From an uncultured Cytophaga sp. (GTDB lineage: Bacteria; Bacteroidota; Bacteroidia; Cytophagales; Cytophagaceae), in NCBI RefSeq assembly GCF_937863595.1, contig NZ_CALMGQ010000057.1, positions 90,735-154,734 on the forward strand: 64,000 nucleotides of DNA, given 5' to 3'. Both the position numbers and the translations under genes were made by a program. The notes under the pieces were generated by a model. It was not told where the DNA came from. It searched no databases and worked only from the letters and a program-made list of their open reading frames with translations. Of this stretch, positions 43,700-52,627 are shown one piece after another. How positions within the stretch are numbered: the stretch's first letter is position 1; the number at the start of each line of letters is the position of its first letter.

Positions 43700-45100
43700 T
43701 TAGTTCAACATTTCACGCACATCAACAATTTTACCGCTTACTGCGATCGCTGCTGCTGTCAGTGGACTTACAAGCAAGGTACGCGCTCCCGGTCCTTGAC
43801 GACCTTCGAAGTTACGGTTCGATGTAGATACACAATATTCACCTTTAGGAACTTTGTCTTCATTCATTGCAAGGCACGCAGAACAACCTGGCTCTCTTAA
43901 TTCAAAACCAGCTTCAGCCAATACTTTATCAATCCCTTCAGCGATCGCTTGTTTTTCAACTTGCTTAGATCCTGGTACGATTAACGCATTAATATTTGCA
44001 GCTTTCTTTTTACCTTTTACAAATTCTGCAAACTGTCTCAAATCTTCGATACGTCCGTTTGTACAGCTACCTAAGAATACCCAGTTTACTTGTTTGCCAA
44101 TCAATGAATCCCCTGCTTGGAAACCCATGTAATCAAGAGCTTTTTTGAAGGTTACTTTATTGCTTTCTTCAATTTGATCAATTGAAGGAATATTTTTATT
44201 TACACTGATGCCCATGCCTGGGTTCGTTCCGTAGGTAATCATCGGACCAATATCCGCAGCATCGTATTTTAATGTTTTATCAAATGTTGCATCCGCATCT
44301 GTGAATAATGTTTTCCAGTATGCAACTGCTTCATCCCACTTAGCACCTTTAGGAGCAAATTCACGTCCTTTAATGTAGTTGAAAGTAGTTTCATCCGGAG
44401 CAATCATACCGCCACGAGCACCCATTTCAATACTCATGTTGCAGATCGTCATACGCGCTTCCATAGAAAGAGACGTAATTGCAGAACCACAATATTCAAC
44501 AAAGTATCCTGTGCCACCTGCTGCAGAGATCTGCGCAATTACATATAGGATAATATCTTTCGCCGTTACACCTTTAGAAAGTGTTCCGTTGATTTCAATT
44601 TTTAATGTTTTAGCTTTTGTTTGCATCAAACACTGCGTAGCCAATACTTGCTCCACTTCTGAAGTACCGATACCAAATGCAATGGATCCAAAAGCGCCGT
44701 GTGTAGAAGTGTGTGAATCACCACACACGATCGTCATACCCGGTAACGTTGTTCCTGTTTCAGGTCCAACAACGTGTACAACCCCTTGAGATGCGTGACC
44801 TAAGCCATATAATGTAACGCCAAACTTGTTGCAGTTTTCAGTTAATTTATCAACTTGAAAACGAGATAAATCTTCAACAATTGGCAAGTTTTGACCTTTA
44901 GTAGGAACGTTGTGATCGGGTGTTGCTAATGTTCTTTCTGGACGAAAAACACCAATGCCTCTTTTTTCAATACCAGCAAATGCTTGCGGGCTTGTTACTT
45001 CGTGAATTAATTGTTTATCGATGTACAAGATGCTTGGACCATCTTTCACTTCTGTTACAACGTGTGCATTCCAAACTTTTTCGAATAAGGTCGTTCCCAT
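43700..45100 (-). CDS. leuC: 3-Isopropylmalate dehydratase, large subunit
   Basis: A 466-residue aconitase-family subunit binding a 4Fe-4S cluster. The cluster cysteines are seen in [13 protein letters not shown] (about 345-357) and [15 protein letters not shown] (about 405-419). Substrate-site motifs such as [20 protein letters not shown] are also present. The length is standard for the bacterial two-subunit enzyme. It lies 48 bases after leuA. Confidence 0.97.
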   Translation of the reverse strand: MGTTLFEKVWNAHVVTEVKDGPSILYIDKQLIHEVTSPQAFAGIEKRGIGVFRPERTLATPDHNVPTKGQNLPIVEDLSRFQVDKLTENCNKFGVTLYGLGHASQGVVHVVGPETGTTLPGMTIVCGDSHTSTHGAFGSIAFGIGTSEVEQVLATQCLMQTKAKTLKIEINGTLSKGVTAKDIILYVIAQISAAGGTGYFVEYCGSAITSLSMEARMTICNMSIEMGARGGMIAPDETTFNYIKGREFAPKGAKWDEAVAYWKTLFTDADATFDKTLKYDAADIGPMITYGTNPGMGISVNKNIPSIDQIEESNKVTFKKALDYMGFQAGDSLIGKQVNWVFLGSCTNGRIEDLRQFAEFVKGKKKAANINALIVPGSKQVEKQAIAEGIDKVLAEAGFELREPGCSACLAMNEDKVPKGEYCVSTSNRNFEGRQGPGARTLLVSPLTAAAIAVSGKIVDVREMLN

Positions 45101-45148
45101 TTTCTATATTAAGATACTAGTGTATATTATTTTATTTTGTCTCAACAA

Positions 45149-46309
45149 TTACTTTGCGTAAACTTTGCCACGCATTAACTCGTGTAAGTTTTCGTCTTCT
45201 ACTTTTCTAAGATGGTCAGCCATATCTAAGAACTGCGTATATGCCTGATCCAATTGATCTTTAGATAACATATAACCGATTGTTGCCAAACGGTGATTTA
45301 AGGCTGCTCTACCACTACGTGCTGTTAAAATGATCGAAGAAGAATCTGCACCTACTGCTGCAGGATCAATAATTTCGTACGTTTCACGATGCTTTAAGAA
45401 GCCATCTTGGTGAATACCAGAAGAGTGTGCAAATGCATTTCTACCAACAATTGCTTTGTTGTGTTGTACTTGCATTTTCATTAGTGTAGATACTAAATGA
45501 CTAATCGGAACAAGTTTTTTATGATTAATTCCTGTAACGAAACCTAATGTTTCTTTATGACATTCCATCGCCATTACTACTTCTTCTAATGCAGTGTTAC
45601 CAGCGCGTTCGCCAATACCATTGATAGTACATTCAACCTGACGGGCGCCATTGGTCAAAGCAGCAAGTGAATTTGCTGTTGCTAAACCTAAGTCATTATG
45701 ACAATGTGCTGCTAATATTGCTTTATCAATATTAGAAACATTATTCATCAAATATTTAATGCGTTCACCGTACTGCCATGGCAACATATATCCAGTAGTG
45801 TCTGGAATGTTTACAACATCAGCACCTGCATCAATCACAGCTTCTACCATGCGTGCAAGAAATGCTTCGTCTGCACGACCAGCATCTTCACAGAAAAATT
45901 CAACTTCATGCACAACTTTTTTAGCTTGCTTTACAGCAGCTACAGCCATTTCAAGAATATTTTCGCGCGTAGTACGAAGTTTGTGTTCAATATGAATATC
46001 AGAACTACCAATACCTGTATGAATACGACTACGTCTTGCAAAACGCAATGCCTCACCAGCAATATTGATATCCGCCTCTTTAGCACGAGTTAATGCGCAA
46101 ATAGTTGGACGTGTTACTGTTTTGGTAATTTCTACAACTGAATTAAAATCTCCAGGACTTGAAACCGGAAAACCTGCTTCGATTATGTCGACACCTAATT
46201 CGTCTAACGCTTTCGCCACAATGATTTTTTCCTCAGTGTTCAATTGACAACCGGGAACCTGCTCACCATCTCTAAGTGTTGTGTCGAAAACGAAAATTCT
46301 TTTTCCCAT
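45149..46309 (-). CDS. leuA: 2-Isopropylmalate synthase, short form lacking the regulatory domain
   Basis: A 386-residue enzyme that condenses acetyl-CoA with 2-oxoisovalerate, the committed step to leucine. It shows the DRE-TIM signature [17 protein letters not shown] (about 8-24), the metal-binding [17 protein letters not shown] (about 202-218) and [15 protein letters not shown]. Subdomain I and II motifs such as [11 protein letters not shown] follow. It stops before the C-terminal allosteric domain where leucine binds in longer (about 510-residue) enzymes. Leucine feedback on the protein is therefore not expected. Because the operon context is leucine-specific, homocitrate or citramalate synthase is less likely. 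Confidence 0.92.
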   Translation of the reverse strand: MGKRIFVFDTTLRDGEQVPGCQLNTEEKIIVAKALDELGVDIIEAGFPVSSPGDFNSVVEITKTVTRPTICALTRAKEADINIAGEALRFARRSRIHTGIGSSDIHIEHKLRTTRENILEMAVAAVKQAKKVVHEVEFFCEDAGRADEAFLARMVEAVIDAGADVVNIPDTTGYMLPWQYGERIKYLMNNVSNIDKAILAAHCHNDLGLATANSLAALTNGARQVECTINGIGERAGNTALEEVVMAMECHKETLGFVTGINHKKLVPISHLVSTLMKMQVQHNKAIVGRNAFAHSSGIHQDGFLKHRETYEIIDPAAVGADSSSIILTARSGRAALNHRLATIGYMLSKDQLDQAYTQFLDMADHLRKVEDENLHELMRGKVYAK

Positions 46310-46799
46310 AATGATACTTCGAACTATTTATTTGTATTTCTACTAATTAATTGCCGCAATACTTAATCAAATCCTATTAAAAATATAAAAATCTGATAAT
46401 TAGACCTTAACATCAAAATTAGATGTAAATACCTAAACTGATTCAACTATTTTTAACATACTAAGAATACGGTATAAACAAAAATAGCGAAATATGAACG
46501 AAATAGCATCTTAAATTACATAATTATTACGGCCTCCAAAAGAATGGAACGATACTATTAAACATAATATATACGTATATTACACTGATTAATAATATAA
46601 TATATAAATTTTATAAAAATGAAAGTATTGTTTCTAGTTCAAAATCAGGTTTTTTTAGATAATATGATTTTTTAAAGAAAAACGGCTTGTTTCAAAACGG
46701 AAATTTCTGTCTAGTTATAAATTTTAATTTATATCAAGTGTTTCATTTTTATTTTATACCTATCTTCAACTAAATGCTCCTTTAGCGTGTTATCAAATT
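46310..46799. other. 490-base divergent region between leuA and the VWA gene
   Basis: Very A/T-rich. It must contain the promoters of the leu/ilv operon and of the VWA/AAA+ pair. I see no leader peptide with a run of leucine codons, no T-box-like structure and no clear hairpin attenuator, so the way leucine controls the operon is not visible here. Confidence 0.45.
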
Positions 46800-47900
46800 A
46801 TGATTGGCAATAGATTCTCCACGTATGTACCCCCAGCGAACCAAGAAAAAGGGTTTGAGGGACTTAAAAAAATATTTATTCATTTATTGCAACTCACCAA
46901 CGGGGATGTTTCTGAGACATTAACATGGATGAGTGAATTGGATCAACAATATAAATTTATTGATTCAAATTATGGAATGGGTGACTTTGTAAACGATTTA
47001 AAAGAAAACGGGTATATATCCGATGTTCCTGGCAGTGGCTCTATCCCCCAGCCTACATCTAAAACAGAACAAAGCATTCGTAAATCAGCGCTGGAAGAAA
47101 TCTTTGGCAAACTTAAAAAAAGCTCTGTTGGTAATCACAAAACTACTCAAAGTGGCGTTGGAGATGAATTCAATTCAGATATAAGACCATTTCAGTTTGG
47201 CGACACCTTGGATTCCATTGACATGACTTCGTCCATCCACAATGCACAAGTCAATCATGGTATTGATGAATTTAAATTATACGATTCCGATTTATCCATA
47301 CGCGAACGCGAACACAAATCTTCAAGTTCGACGGTGTTGATGATTGACATTTCCCACTCTATGATTTTGTATGGCGAAGATCGAATTACGCCTGCTAAAA
47401 AAGTAGCAATGGCACTGGCAGAATTGATTAAAACAAAATATCCAAAAGACACTTTAGATATCATTGTATTTGGAGACGATGCATGGCCCGTAGAATTAAA
47501 AGATTTGCCATTCTTGCAAGTAGGCCCCTATCACACAAATACCTATGCCGGTTTAGAATTGGCAATGGATATTCTTCGAAGAAGAAAAACGCCAAACAAA
47601 CAAATCTTTATGATAACAGATGGCAAACCAACTTGTATAAAAGAAAATGGCAGGTATTATAAAAATAGTTTTGGCCTCGATCGAAAAGTCATTACCAAAA
47701 CCATGAATATGGCTGCTCAATGTAGACGATTAAAAATTCCCATTACAACCTTTATGATAGCCCGCGACCCCTACCTGCAGCAGTTCGTGCGAGAGTTTAC
47801 TCAGACAAATAACGGTAAAGCATTTTATAGCGGACTCGATGGCTTGGGTGATTTTGTGTTTGAAGATTATATAAAGAATAGGAAAAAGACTGTGAGGTAA
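46800..47900 (+). CDS. VWA-domain protein (partner of a MoxR/chelatase-like ATPase)
   Basis: A 366-residue protein. The N-terminal helical region is unrecognised. The von Willebrand factor A domain (about 175-350) has a complete MIDAS: DISHS at 183-187, the Thr in the YHTNTYAGLEL loop, and Asp in MITDGKP. No signal peptide or membrane segment is present, so it is cytoplasmic. Together with the following AAA+ gene it forms the common MoxR-type ATPase plus VWA pair (compare RavA-ViaA or BchI-BchD), which usually helps mature or remodel a metal-containing or multi-subunit target. The target is unknown. Confidence 0.85.
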   Translation: MIGNRFSTYVPPANQEKGFEGLKKIFIHLLQLTNGDVSETLTWMSELDQQYKFIDSNYGMGDFVNDLKENGYISDVPGSGSIPQPTSKTEQSIRKSALEEIFGKLKKSSVGNHKTTQSGVGDEFNSDIRPFQFGDTLDSIDMTSSIHNAQVNHGIDEFKLYDSDLSIREREHKSSSSTVLMIDISHSMILYGEDRITPAKKVAMALAELIKTKYPKDTLDIIVFGDDAWPVELKDLPFLQVGPYHTNTYAGLELAMDILRRRKTPNKQIFMITDGKPTCIKENGRYYKNSFGLDRKVITKTMNMAAQCRRLKIPITTFMIARDPYLQQFVREFTQTNNGKAFYSGLDGLGDFVFEDYIKNRKKTVR

Positions 47901-47912
47901 AGCACAGTCTTT
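47885..47912 (+). terminator. Hairpin over the stop codon of the VWA gene
   Basis: AAAGACTGTG pairs with CACAGTCTTT, with the TAA stop in the loop. The T-run is short, so it may be an attenuator rather than a full terminator. Confidence 0.55.
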
Positions 47913-47918
47913 AAAATT

Positions 47919-47992
47919 CCAAAAAACAAAAAACAAAATCCAAACGGATATAGAATCCGATTCTGTTTGGGATTTGTTTTTTGTTTTTTTGG
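47919..47992. repeat. Long A/T-rich palindrome between the VWA and AAA+ genes
   Basis: CCAAAAAACAAAAAACAAAA and the following TCCAAACGGAT are mirrored by ATTCTGTTTGGGATTTG and TTTTTTGTTTTTTTGG around a short centre, giving a stem of more than 30 bases with a few mismatches. It lies 42 bases before the AAA+ start and could form a strong mRNA hairpin between two genes of one operon. Confidence 0.75.
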
Positions 47993-48033
47993 GATTTCAT
48001 ATATGAATTTAAAATTATTACTAAAAGTTTGAC

Positions 48034-49566
48034 ATGAAGTACGACATGAAAAAAATCCGCACACTAGGCCAACTAAAGGCTGCGGGTTATAAATCAAAAA
48101 GTGTAAAAGAAGAAATGCGTGACAACTTAATCGACGCATTAAAAAAGAAAGAAAATCCATTTGTGGGAATTCAAGGCTTTGAAGATACGGTAATCCCACA
48201 GTTGCAGACTGCCATACTTGCAAAGCACAATATCATCTTATTGGGTTTGCGTGGACAAGCAAAGACGCGTATTGCTCGCCTGATGACACATCTATTAGAT
48301 GAGTACATGCCAATTGTAGCATTTTCTGAGTTGAATGACGATCCACTTAAGCCTCTTTCTAGATTTTCTATCGACGCTATTGATGAGAATGGAGACAACA
48401 CCCCCATACAGTGGATACATAGAAGTGAGCGTTATACAGAAAAGTTGGCGACACCCGATGTTTCTGTGTCTGATTTAATAGGTGATGTAGATCCAATCAA
48501 AGCTGCTGCCTTAAAATTAACCTATGCAGATGAACGTGTCATTCACTTTGGTTTAATACCACGCTCGCATAGAGGGATTTTTGTTATCAACGAATTGCCC
48601 GATTTGCAAGCACGTATTCAAGTTGCATTATTTAATATGTTGCAAGAAGGGGATATACAAATCAGAGGTTTTAAATTACGTTTGCCTTTAGATATTCAAT
48701 TTGTATTTACTGCAAACCCAGAAGATTATACCAATAGAGGCTCTATCGTTACACCGCTGAAAGACCGAATTGATTCTCAAATATTAACGCATTACCCTAA
48801 ATCGATTGAAATTTCAAAAGAAATTACAGCACAAGAAGCAAACATTTCAGAGCACCAACGCAAGCATGTTCATATTGATGATTTATTAAAAATACTGATT
48901 GAAGAAATTGCTTTTCAAGCACGTGAAAGTGAATTTGTAGATCAGAAGAGCGGGGTATCAGCACGTATGACCATTTCTGCTATGGAAAACTTATTTAGTT
49001 TTGCAGAACGACGCATGTTGATCAATGGTGAAAAAAATACGCATGCGCGTATTGCAGATTTATATGCTGTAATCCCTTCCATAACTGGGAAAGTAGAACT
49101 TGTATATGAGGGAGAATTAGAAGGGATTGCAACTGTTGCCTATTTCTTAATAGGAAAAGCAATTCGTTCAGAGTTTACAAACTTATTTCCAAATCCGGAG
49201 AAGTTAAAAAAAGACAAAAAGAAAGAAAATATCTATGCTCCAATAGTAGATTGGTTTGGCGAAGGAAATACAATAGATATTCTGAATGAAATGAGTCATC
49301 CTGAATATGAAAAAACACTTCTTTCTATTCCTGGTTTAAAACAATTGGTTGAAAAGCATGTGCCTACAGCAAGTGCAGAGCAACAATTATTATTAATGGA
49401 ATTCTTGTTAAATGGATTGGCTGAATTTTCTCAGTTGAGTAAAAATAAATTGGATCGCGAATTTCAATTTAAAGATTTAGTAGGATCCATGTTCGATGTA
49501 AACAAGCCTGACGAAGACGATGAGGACGAAGAACTTGGTGATGATTTTGGATTTAGCAATAATTAA
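48034..49566 (+). CDS. MoxR / Mg-chelatase-like AAA+ ATPase
   Basis: A 510-residue AAA+ protein. Walker A is GLRGQAKTRIARL (71-83) and Walker B is GIFVINELPDL (about 180-190). The chelatase-type insert follows (ALFNMLQEGDIQIRGFKLRL), then sensor 1 (FVFTANPEDYTNRG) and an arginine-finger region (PLKDRIDSQI). This is the BchI/ChlI-like branch, but no tetrapyrrole genes are near, so a MoxR-like chaperone role with the upstream VWA protein is more likely. The tail is very acidic (DEDDEDEELGDDF). A second start at residue 5 is possible. Confidence 0.85.
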   Translation: MKYDMKKIRTLGQLKAAGYKSKSVKEEMRDNLIDALKKKENPFVGIQGFEDTVIPQLQTAILAKHNIILLGLRGQAKTRIARLMTHLLDEYMPIVAFSELNDDPLKPLSRFSIDAIDENGDNTPIQWIHRSERYTEKLATPDVSVSDLIGDVDPIKAAALKLTYADERVIHFGLIPRSHRGIFVINELPDLQARIQVALFNMLQEGDIQIRGFKLRLPLDIQFVFTANPEDYTNRGSIVTPLKDRIDSQILTHYPKSIEISKEITAQEANISEHQRKHVHIDDLLKILIEEIAFQARESEFVDQKSGVSARMTISAMENLFSFAERRMLINGEKNTHARIADLYAVIPSITGKVELVYEGELEGIATVAYFLIGKAIRSEFTNLFPNPEKLKKDKKKENIYAPIVDWFGEGNTIDILNEMSHPEYEKTLLSIPGLKQLVEKHVPTASAEQQLLLMEFLLNGLAEFSQLSKNKLDREFQFKDLVGSMFDVNKPDEDDEDEELGDDFGFSNN

Positions 49567-49608
49567 AAATTGCCTCTATACTAACCTTATTATTAGATAC
49601 AATGTTTT

Positions 49609-49650
49609 AAACAATGCCGTCAATTCCAATGTGTTGACGGCATTGTTTTT
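49609..49650 (+). terminator. Terminator after the AAA+ gene
   Basis: ACAATGCCGTCAA pairs with TTGACGGCATTGT across TTCCAATGTG and is followed by TTTT. Confidence 0.85.
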
Positions 49651-49706
49651 ATCTAATTTTTCTTTTCATACATTATTGGTAGTATTGTATGTAAAATATC
49701 AAAATC

Positions 49707-50915
49707 GTGCCTGTTTCAAAAAAACATATCTCTTTAGAAAATTTCATAATCATTACCTATGCAACATTTTATTGCATAGGACTAATGGTATTTTTCGGTT
49801 TTGACTTTAGAGCATGGACAGATGAAGAACATTTCTATTTTACGATACTTGAGTTTATTAATCAACCGTTATTACCTACCCTTAAACATTACGAAGAGAT
49901 GTCAACACCTCTTCCCTTCATACTCTATGCATTTTGGGGTTGGCTCTTTGGCTCAAGCTTAGCCACTTTGCGTGTGCTTTCTATATTAATAACTTTTATT
50001 ACAATCATTTCTGCTTTTCAACTTTTTAAGAAATTTCAATTAAGTAACCTTACATCCTATATATGTATTTTAATTTTAACCCTTAACCCATATTTTATCG
50101 GTGTAGGTTTTTTTGTATACACGGATTTGATGTGTGAATTATGTATGTTGTGGGTTTTTATTTATTTGATTGATAGAAAGTATTTAGCAACCTCCATTTG
50201 GTTATTACTTGCAATTTTATGTAGACAATACATGATATTGTTTTTGCCTGTAATCGCAATTTTTATTTTTTCAAAACAATCCTTTAAAATTAACAACGCA
50301 TTAATAAAGCAAGAGCTATTGCTTTTAATTCCTGTTGTTGGGTTTGCTGCTTTGATGGTTTTCTGGGGCGGAGCAAGTCCAGATAACACTCTTAAAGAGT
50401 TATACATCCATAGAGCATATACATTTCATTGGGATGCTATAACGGCATATATGGCAGCTAGCATGGTCTATACATTCCCATTGTTATTTTTAATGTTAAA
50501 AAATACTAAAAAAAATCACCTGCTATTTGTGGTGCCTTTATCGGCTATTTGGTTTGGACTGTTTCCTGTCCAAGGTTCCCAAGTTGCTATTGATTCTATC
50601 ATACATATCGACACCATTGGTTTGATCCATAAAGCAACGCATACATTACCCCAGTATATAGAGCAAGGAATTTGGCTCTTACTTTTTATGTGTTCGTCTT
50701 TGGTGATTGTATTGCTAGTAGAAAAAGCGTTTAAAAATTACCAATCGCCCGCTTTTTTAATATGCATGAGTTGGTTATTCTTTTTATTAACAATGAGTTT
50801 ATCCTATTTGACTTGGGAAAAATATTTGCTCCCCATATTGCCCTTGCTTATAGTTTTTGGAGGATTTTTGATGGATGATTTTTTATTAAAACAACGAGAT
50901 CGAATAACTAAATAA
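49707..50915 (+). CDS. Multi-spanning membrane glycosyltransferase-like protein
   Basis: A 402-residue protein from a GTG start. It has about 10-11 transmembrane helices over its whole length. The first periplasmic loop carries an acidic pair (DFRAWTDEEHFYF, about residues 32-44), the place where GT-C fold glycosyltransferases (PMT, ALG10/DIE2-like) keep their catalytic acidic residue. It would then use a lipid-linked sugar donor. Sequence likeness is only at the level of topology and this motif, so a specific substrate cannot be named. The last 30 bases overlap the convergent epimerase gene. A later start near residue 27 would delete the first helix. Confidence 0.6.
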   Translation: MPVSKKHISLENFIIITYATFYCIGLMVFFGFDFRAWTDEEHFYFTILEFINQPLLPTLKHYEEMSTPLPFILYAFWGWLFGSSLATLRVLSILITFITIISAFQLFKKFQLSNLTSYICILILTLNPYFIGVGFFVYTDLMCELCMLWVFIYLIDRKYLATSIWLLLAILCRQYMILFLPVIAIFIFSKQSFKINNALIKQELLLLIPVVGFAALMVFWGGASPDNTLKELYIHRAYTFHWDAITAYMAASMVYTFPLLFLMLKNTKKNHLLFVVPLSAIWFGLFPVQGSQVAIDSIIHIDTIGLIHKATHTLPQYIEQGIWLLLFMCSSLVIVLLVEKAFKNYQSPAFLICMSWLFFLLTMSLSYLTWEKYLLPILPLLIVFGGFLMDDFLLKQRDRITK

Positions 50916-51755
50916 ATTTTCTGTATTCGGTTTTAAGGATTGAATACCCTCTTTTTTTATAAAATTACCATCAGAATGAATATCGTCTGCAACACCCATC
51001 CATGGCTCTAAGCAAATAAACGGACCAGGTTTTGACCAAATTCCAAACCATGGATAATTTTTATAATTGAAATGCAATCCATGGCTTGATTTTTTAGATT
51101 TTAAAGAAATGCATTCTGAATACAAGCCAGAAACTACAATTGCATCTTTAACTGTGAATAAATCGGCCGATAAGGGAAGCTTTTTATTTGTGAGTAATAC
51201 TTCTTCGGAAGCATCACTACGCAAACCACCTTCTAACAAAACACGACTTAGTTTTTCGGATTTTTCAAATTCTAAATAATAATCTTCGAAGGTTTCGCCT
51301 TCTACTAAAGGGCAGTTGAACCCGGGATGTGCGCCAATAGAAAAATAGAGTTCCTTACTTGTCGAAGGATTGAAAACACGATACGATACCGTTAGTGATT
51401 CTCCCTCGATGGTATAAATAACATCCAATTCAAATTCAAAAGGAAATACAAGAAGCGATGCTTCTGAATGACTCAATCTATACGTGCAGGAAGTATTCGT
51501 AAAATGTATGCAATCAAACATGCGATCACGTGCAAAGCCATGCTGTGTTAAAGAATACTTCTTGTCAGTTACAGTATACTCGTTGTTCTTTACCTTTCCA
51601 ACAATCGGGAATAATACGGGTGCTTTACGTGGCCAAACTACAGGATCGCCTTGCCACAAATATTCGAGTTGAACCGTTTTATGGTAGATACTTTGCAGCT
51701 CAGCGCCATTAGCAGAAATTGCAACTTTTAATACTTCATTTTCTAAAACCTGCAT
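50886..51755 (-). CDS. Aldose 1-epimerase family protein (LacX-like)
   Basis: A 289-residue beta-sandwich protein of the galactose-mutarotase family. The conserved positions are R/H in LTQHGFARDRMF (about 70-81), the catalytic-region FSIGAHPGFNCPL (about 140-152) and the C-terminal WFGIWSKPGPFICLEPWMGVAD. It interconverts anomers of a hexose or a sugar phosphate; the LacX-like branch has no firm substrate. Its end overlaps the glycosyltransferase-like gene by 30 bases tail to tail. It lies 2 bases from terC, which is upstream on the same strand, so co-transcription is likely. Confidence 0.85.
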   Translation of the reverse strand: MQVLENEVLKVAISANGAELQSIYHKTVQLEYLWQGDPVVWPRKAPVLFPIVGKVKNNEYTVTDKKYSLTQHGFARDRMFDCIHFTNTSCTYRLSHSEASLLVFPFEFELDVIYTIEGESLTVSYRVFNPSTSKELYFSIGAHPGFNCPLVEGETFEDYYLEFEKSEKLSRVLLEGGLRSDASEEVLLTNKKLPLSADLFTVKDAIVVSGLYSECISLKSKKSSHGLHFNYKNYPWFGIWSKPGPFICLEPWMGVADDIHSDGNFIKKEGIQSLKPNTENLFSYSISLF

Positions 51756-51757
51756 TC

Positions 51758-52522
51758 TTATTTTCTCTCTTCTTTCAAGTCTTCTAAAACAGCTTTTTCA
51801 ATATTTTCGCGCGTTTTATTTCTTTTGTTTGAATACATATTAATGGCTTCAACTAATAACGAGAAGAACATAGAGAAGTAAATGTAGCCTTTAGGTACGT
51901 GTTGATCAAAACCTTCTGCAATTAAAAGTATACCAATCATCAATAAAAACGATAATGCTAGTACCTTAACCGAAGGGTGTTTGTTGATAAAGTTGCTAAT
52001 TGTAGATGCAAAAATTAACATCACCACCATTGAAATAACAACTGCAATAACCATTATTTCAATGTGATTAGACAAGCCTACAGCCGTTAAGATAGAATCA
52101 AAAGAGAAGACCACATCCAACAAAATGATCTGCATGATTGCAGTGCTTAAACTTTTATTTGCTTTCCCCTCATGTACTTCTACATGACCTTCCATTTTTT
52201 CATAAATCTCAGAGGTGCTTTTATACACTAAGAATAAGCCCCCAGCTATTAATATTAAATCTCTCCAACTAAAGCCAATATCAAAAACAGTAAAAATACT
52301 TTTATCCATTCCGACCAAATACGTAATAAATGAAAGTAATATAATTCGAATGACTAAGGCTCCAGCCAAACCTACAAATCGAGCTTTAGACTGGATTTCT
52401 GGGCTTAATTTATCAGAAATAATGGAAATGAAAATCACATTGTCAATTCCTAAAACTATTTCCATGATTGTTAGTGTGAGCAAGCTCATCCACCCATCAA
52501 GTGTTAAAAACGCATCAAACAT
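51758..52522 (-). CDS. TerC-family integral membrane protein
   Basis: A 254-residue protein with seven or so transmembrane helices and the TerC signature near the start (MEIVLGIDNVIFISIISDKL, about 21-40). The second half shows IILLDVVFSFDSILTAVGLS, whose acidic residues within helices are characteristic. TerC/YgjT/YkoY proteins are linked to metal export (notably manganese loading of exported proteins) and tellurite resistance. Which of these applies here is not decided. It lies next to the epimerase-like gene with a 2-base gap. Confidence 0.88.
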   Translation of the reverse strand: MFDAFLTLDGWMSLLTLTIMEIVLGIDNVIFISIISDKLSPEIQSKARFVGLAGALVIRIILLSFITYLVGMDKSIFTVFDIGFSWRDLILIAGGLFLVYKSTSEIYEKMEGHVEVHEGKANKSLSTAIMQIILLDVVFSFDSILTAVGLSNHIEIMVIAVVISMVVMLIFASTISNFINKHPSVKVLALSFLLMIGILLIAEGFDQHVPKGYIYFSMFFSLLVEAINMYSNKRNKTRENIEKAVLEDLKEERK

Positions 52523-52627
52523 ATTGCTACTAATATTAGAATTGGAAGGTACGAATTTTTATTTCACAAATGAAACTTTATAAGTTACTGATAACTAGTT
52601 AAAAATTGCCTGATATGCTTACTTATC

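Noticed and set aside
46310..46799. Leucine attenuator or T-box upstream of leuA
   Set aside because: No run of leucine codons in a short leader and no convincing terminator/antiterminator pair could be found.
49520..49804. Plus-strand frame overlapping the end of the AAA+ gene and the start of the glycosyltransferase-like gene
   Set aside because: It runs through a terminator hairpin and overlaps two better frames, and its protein has no recognisable features.
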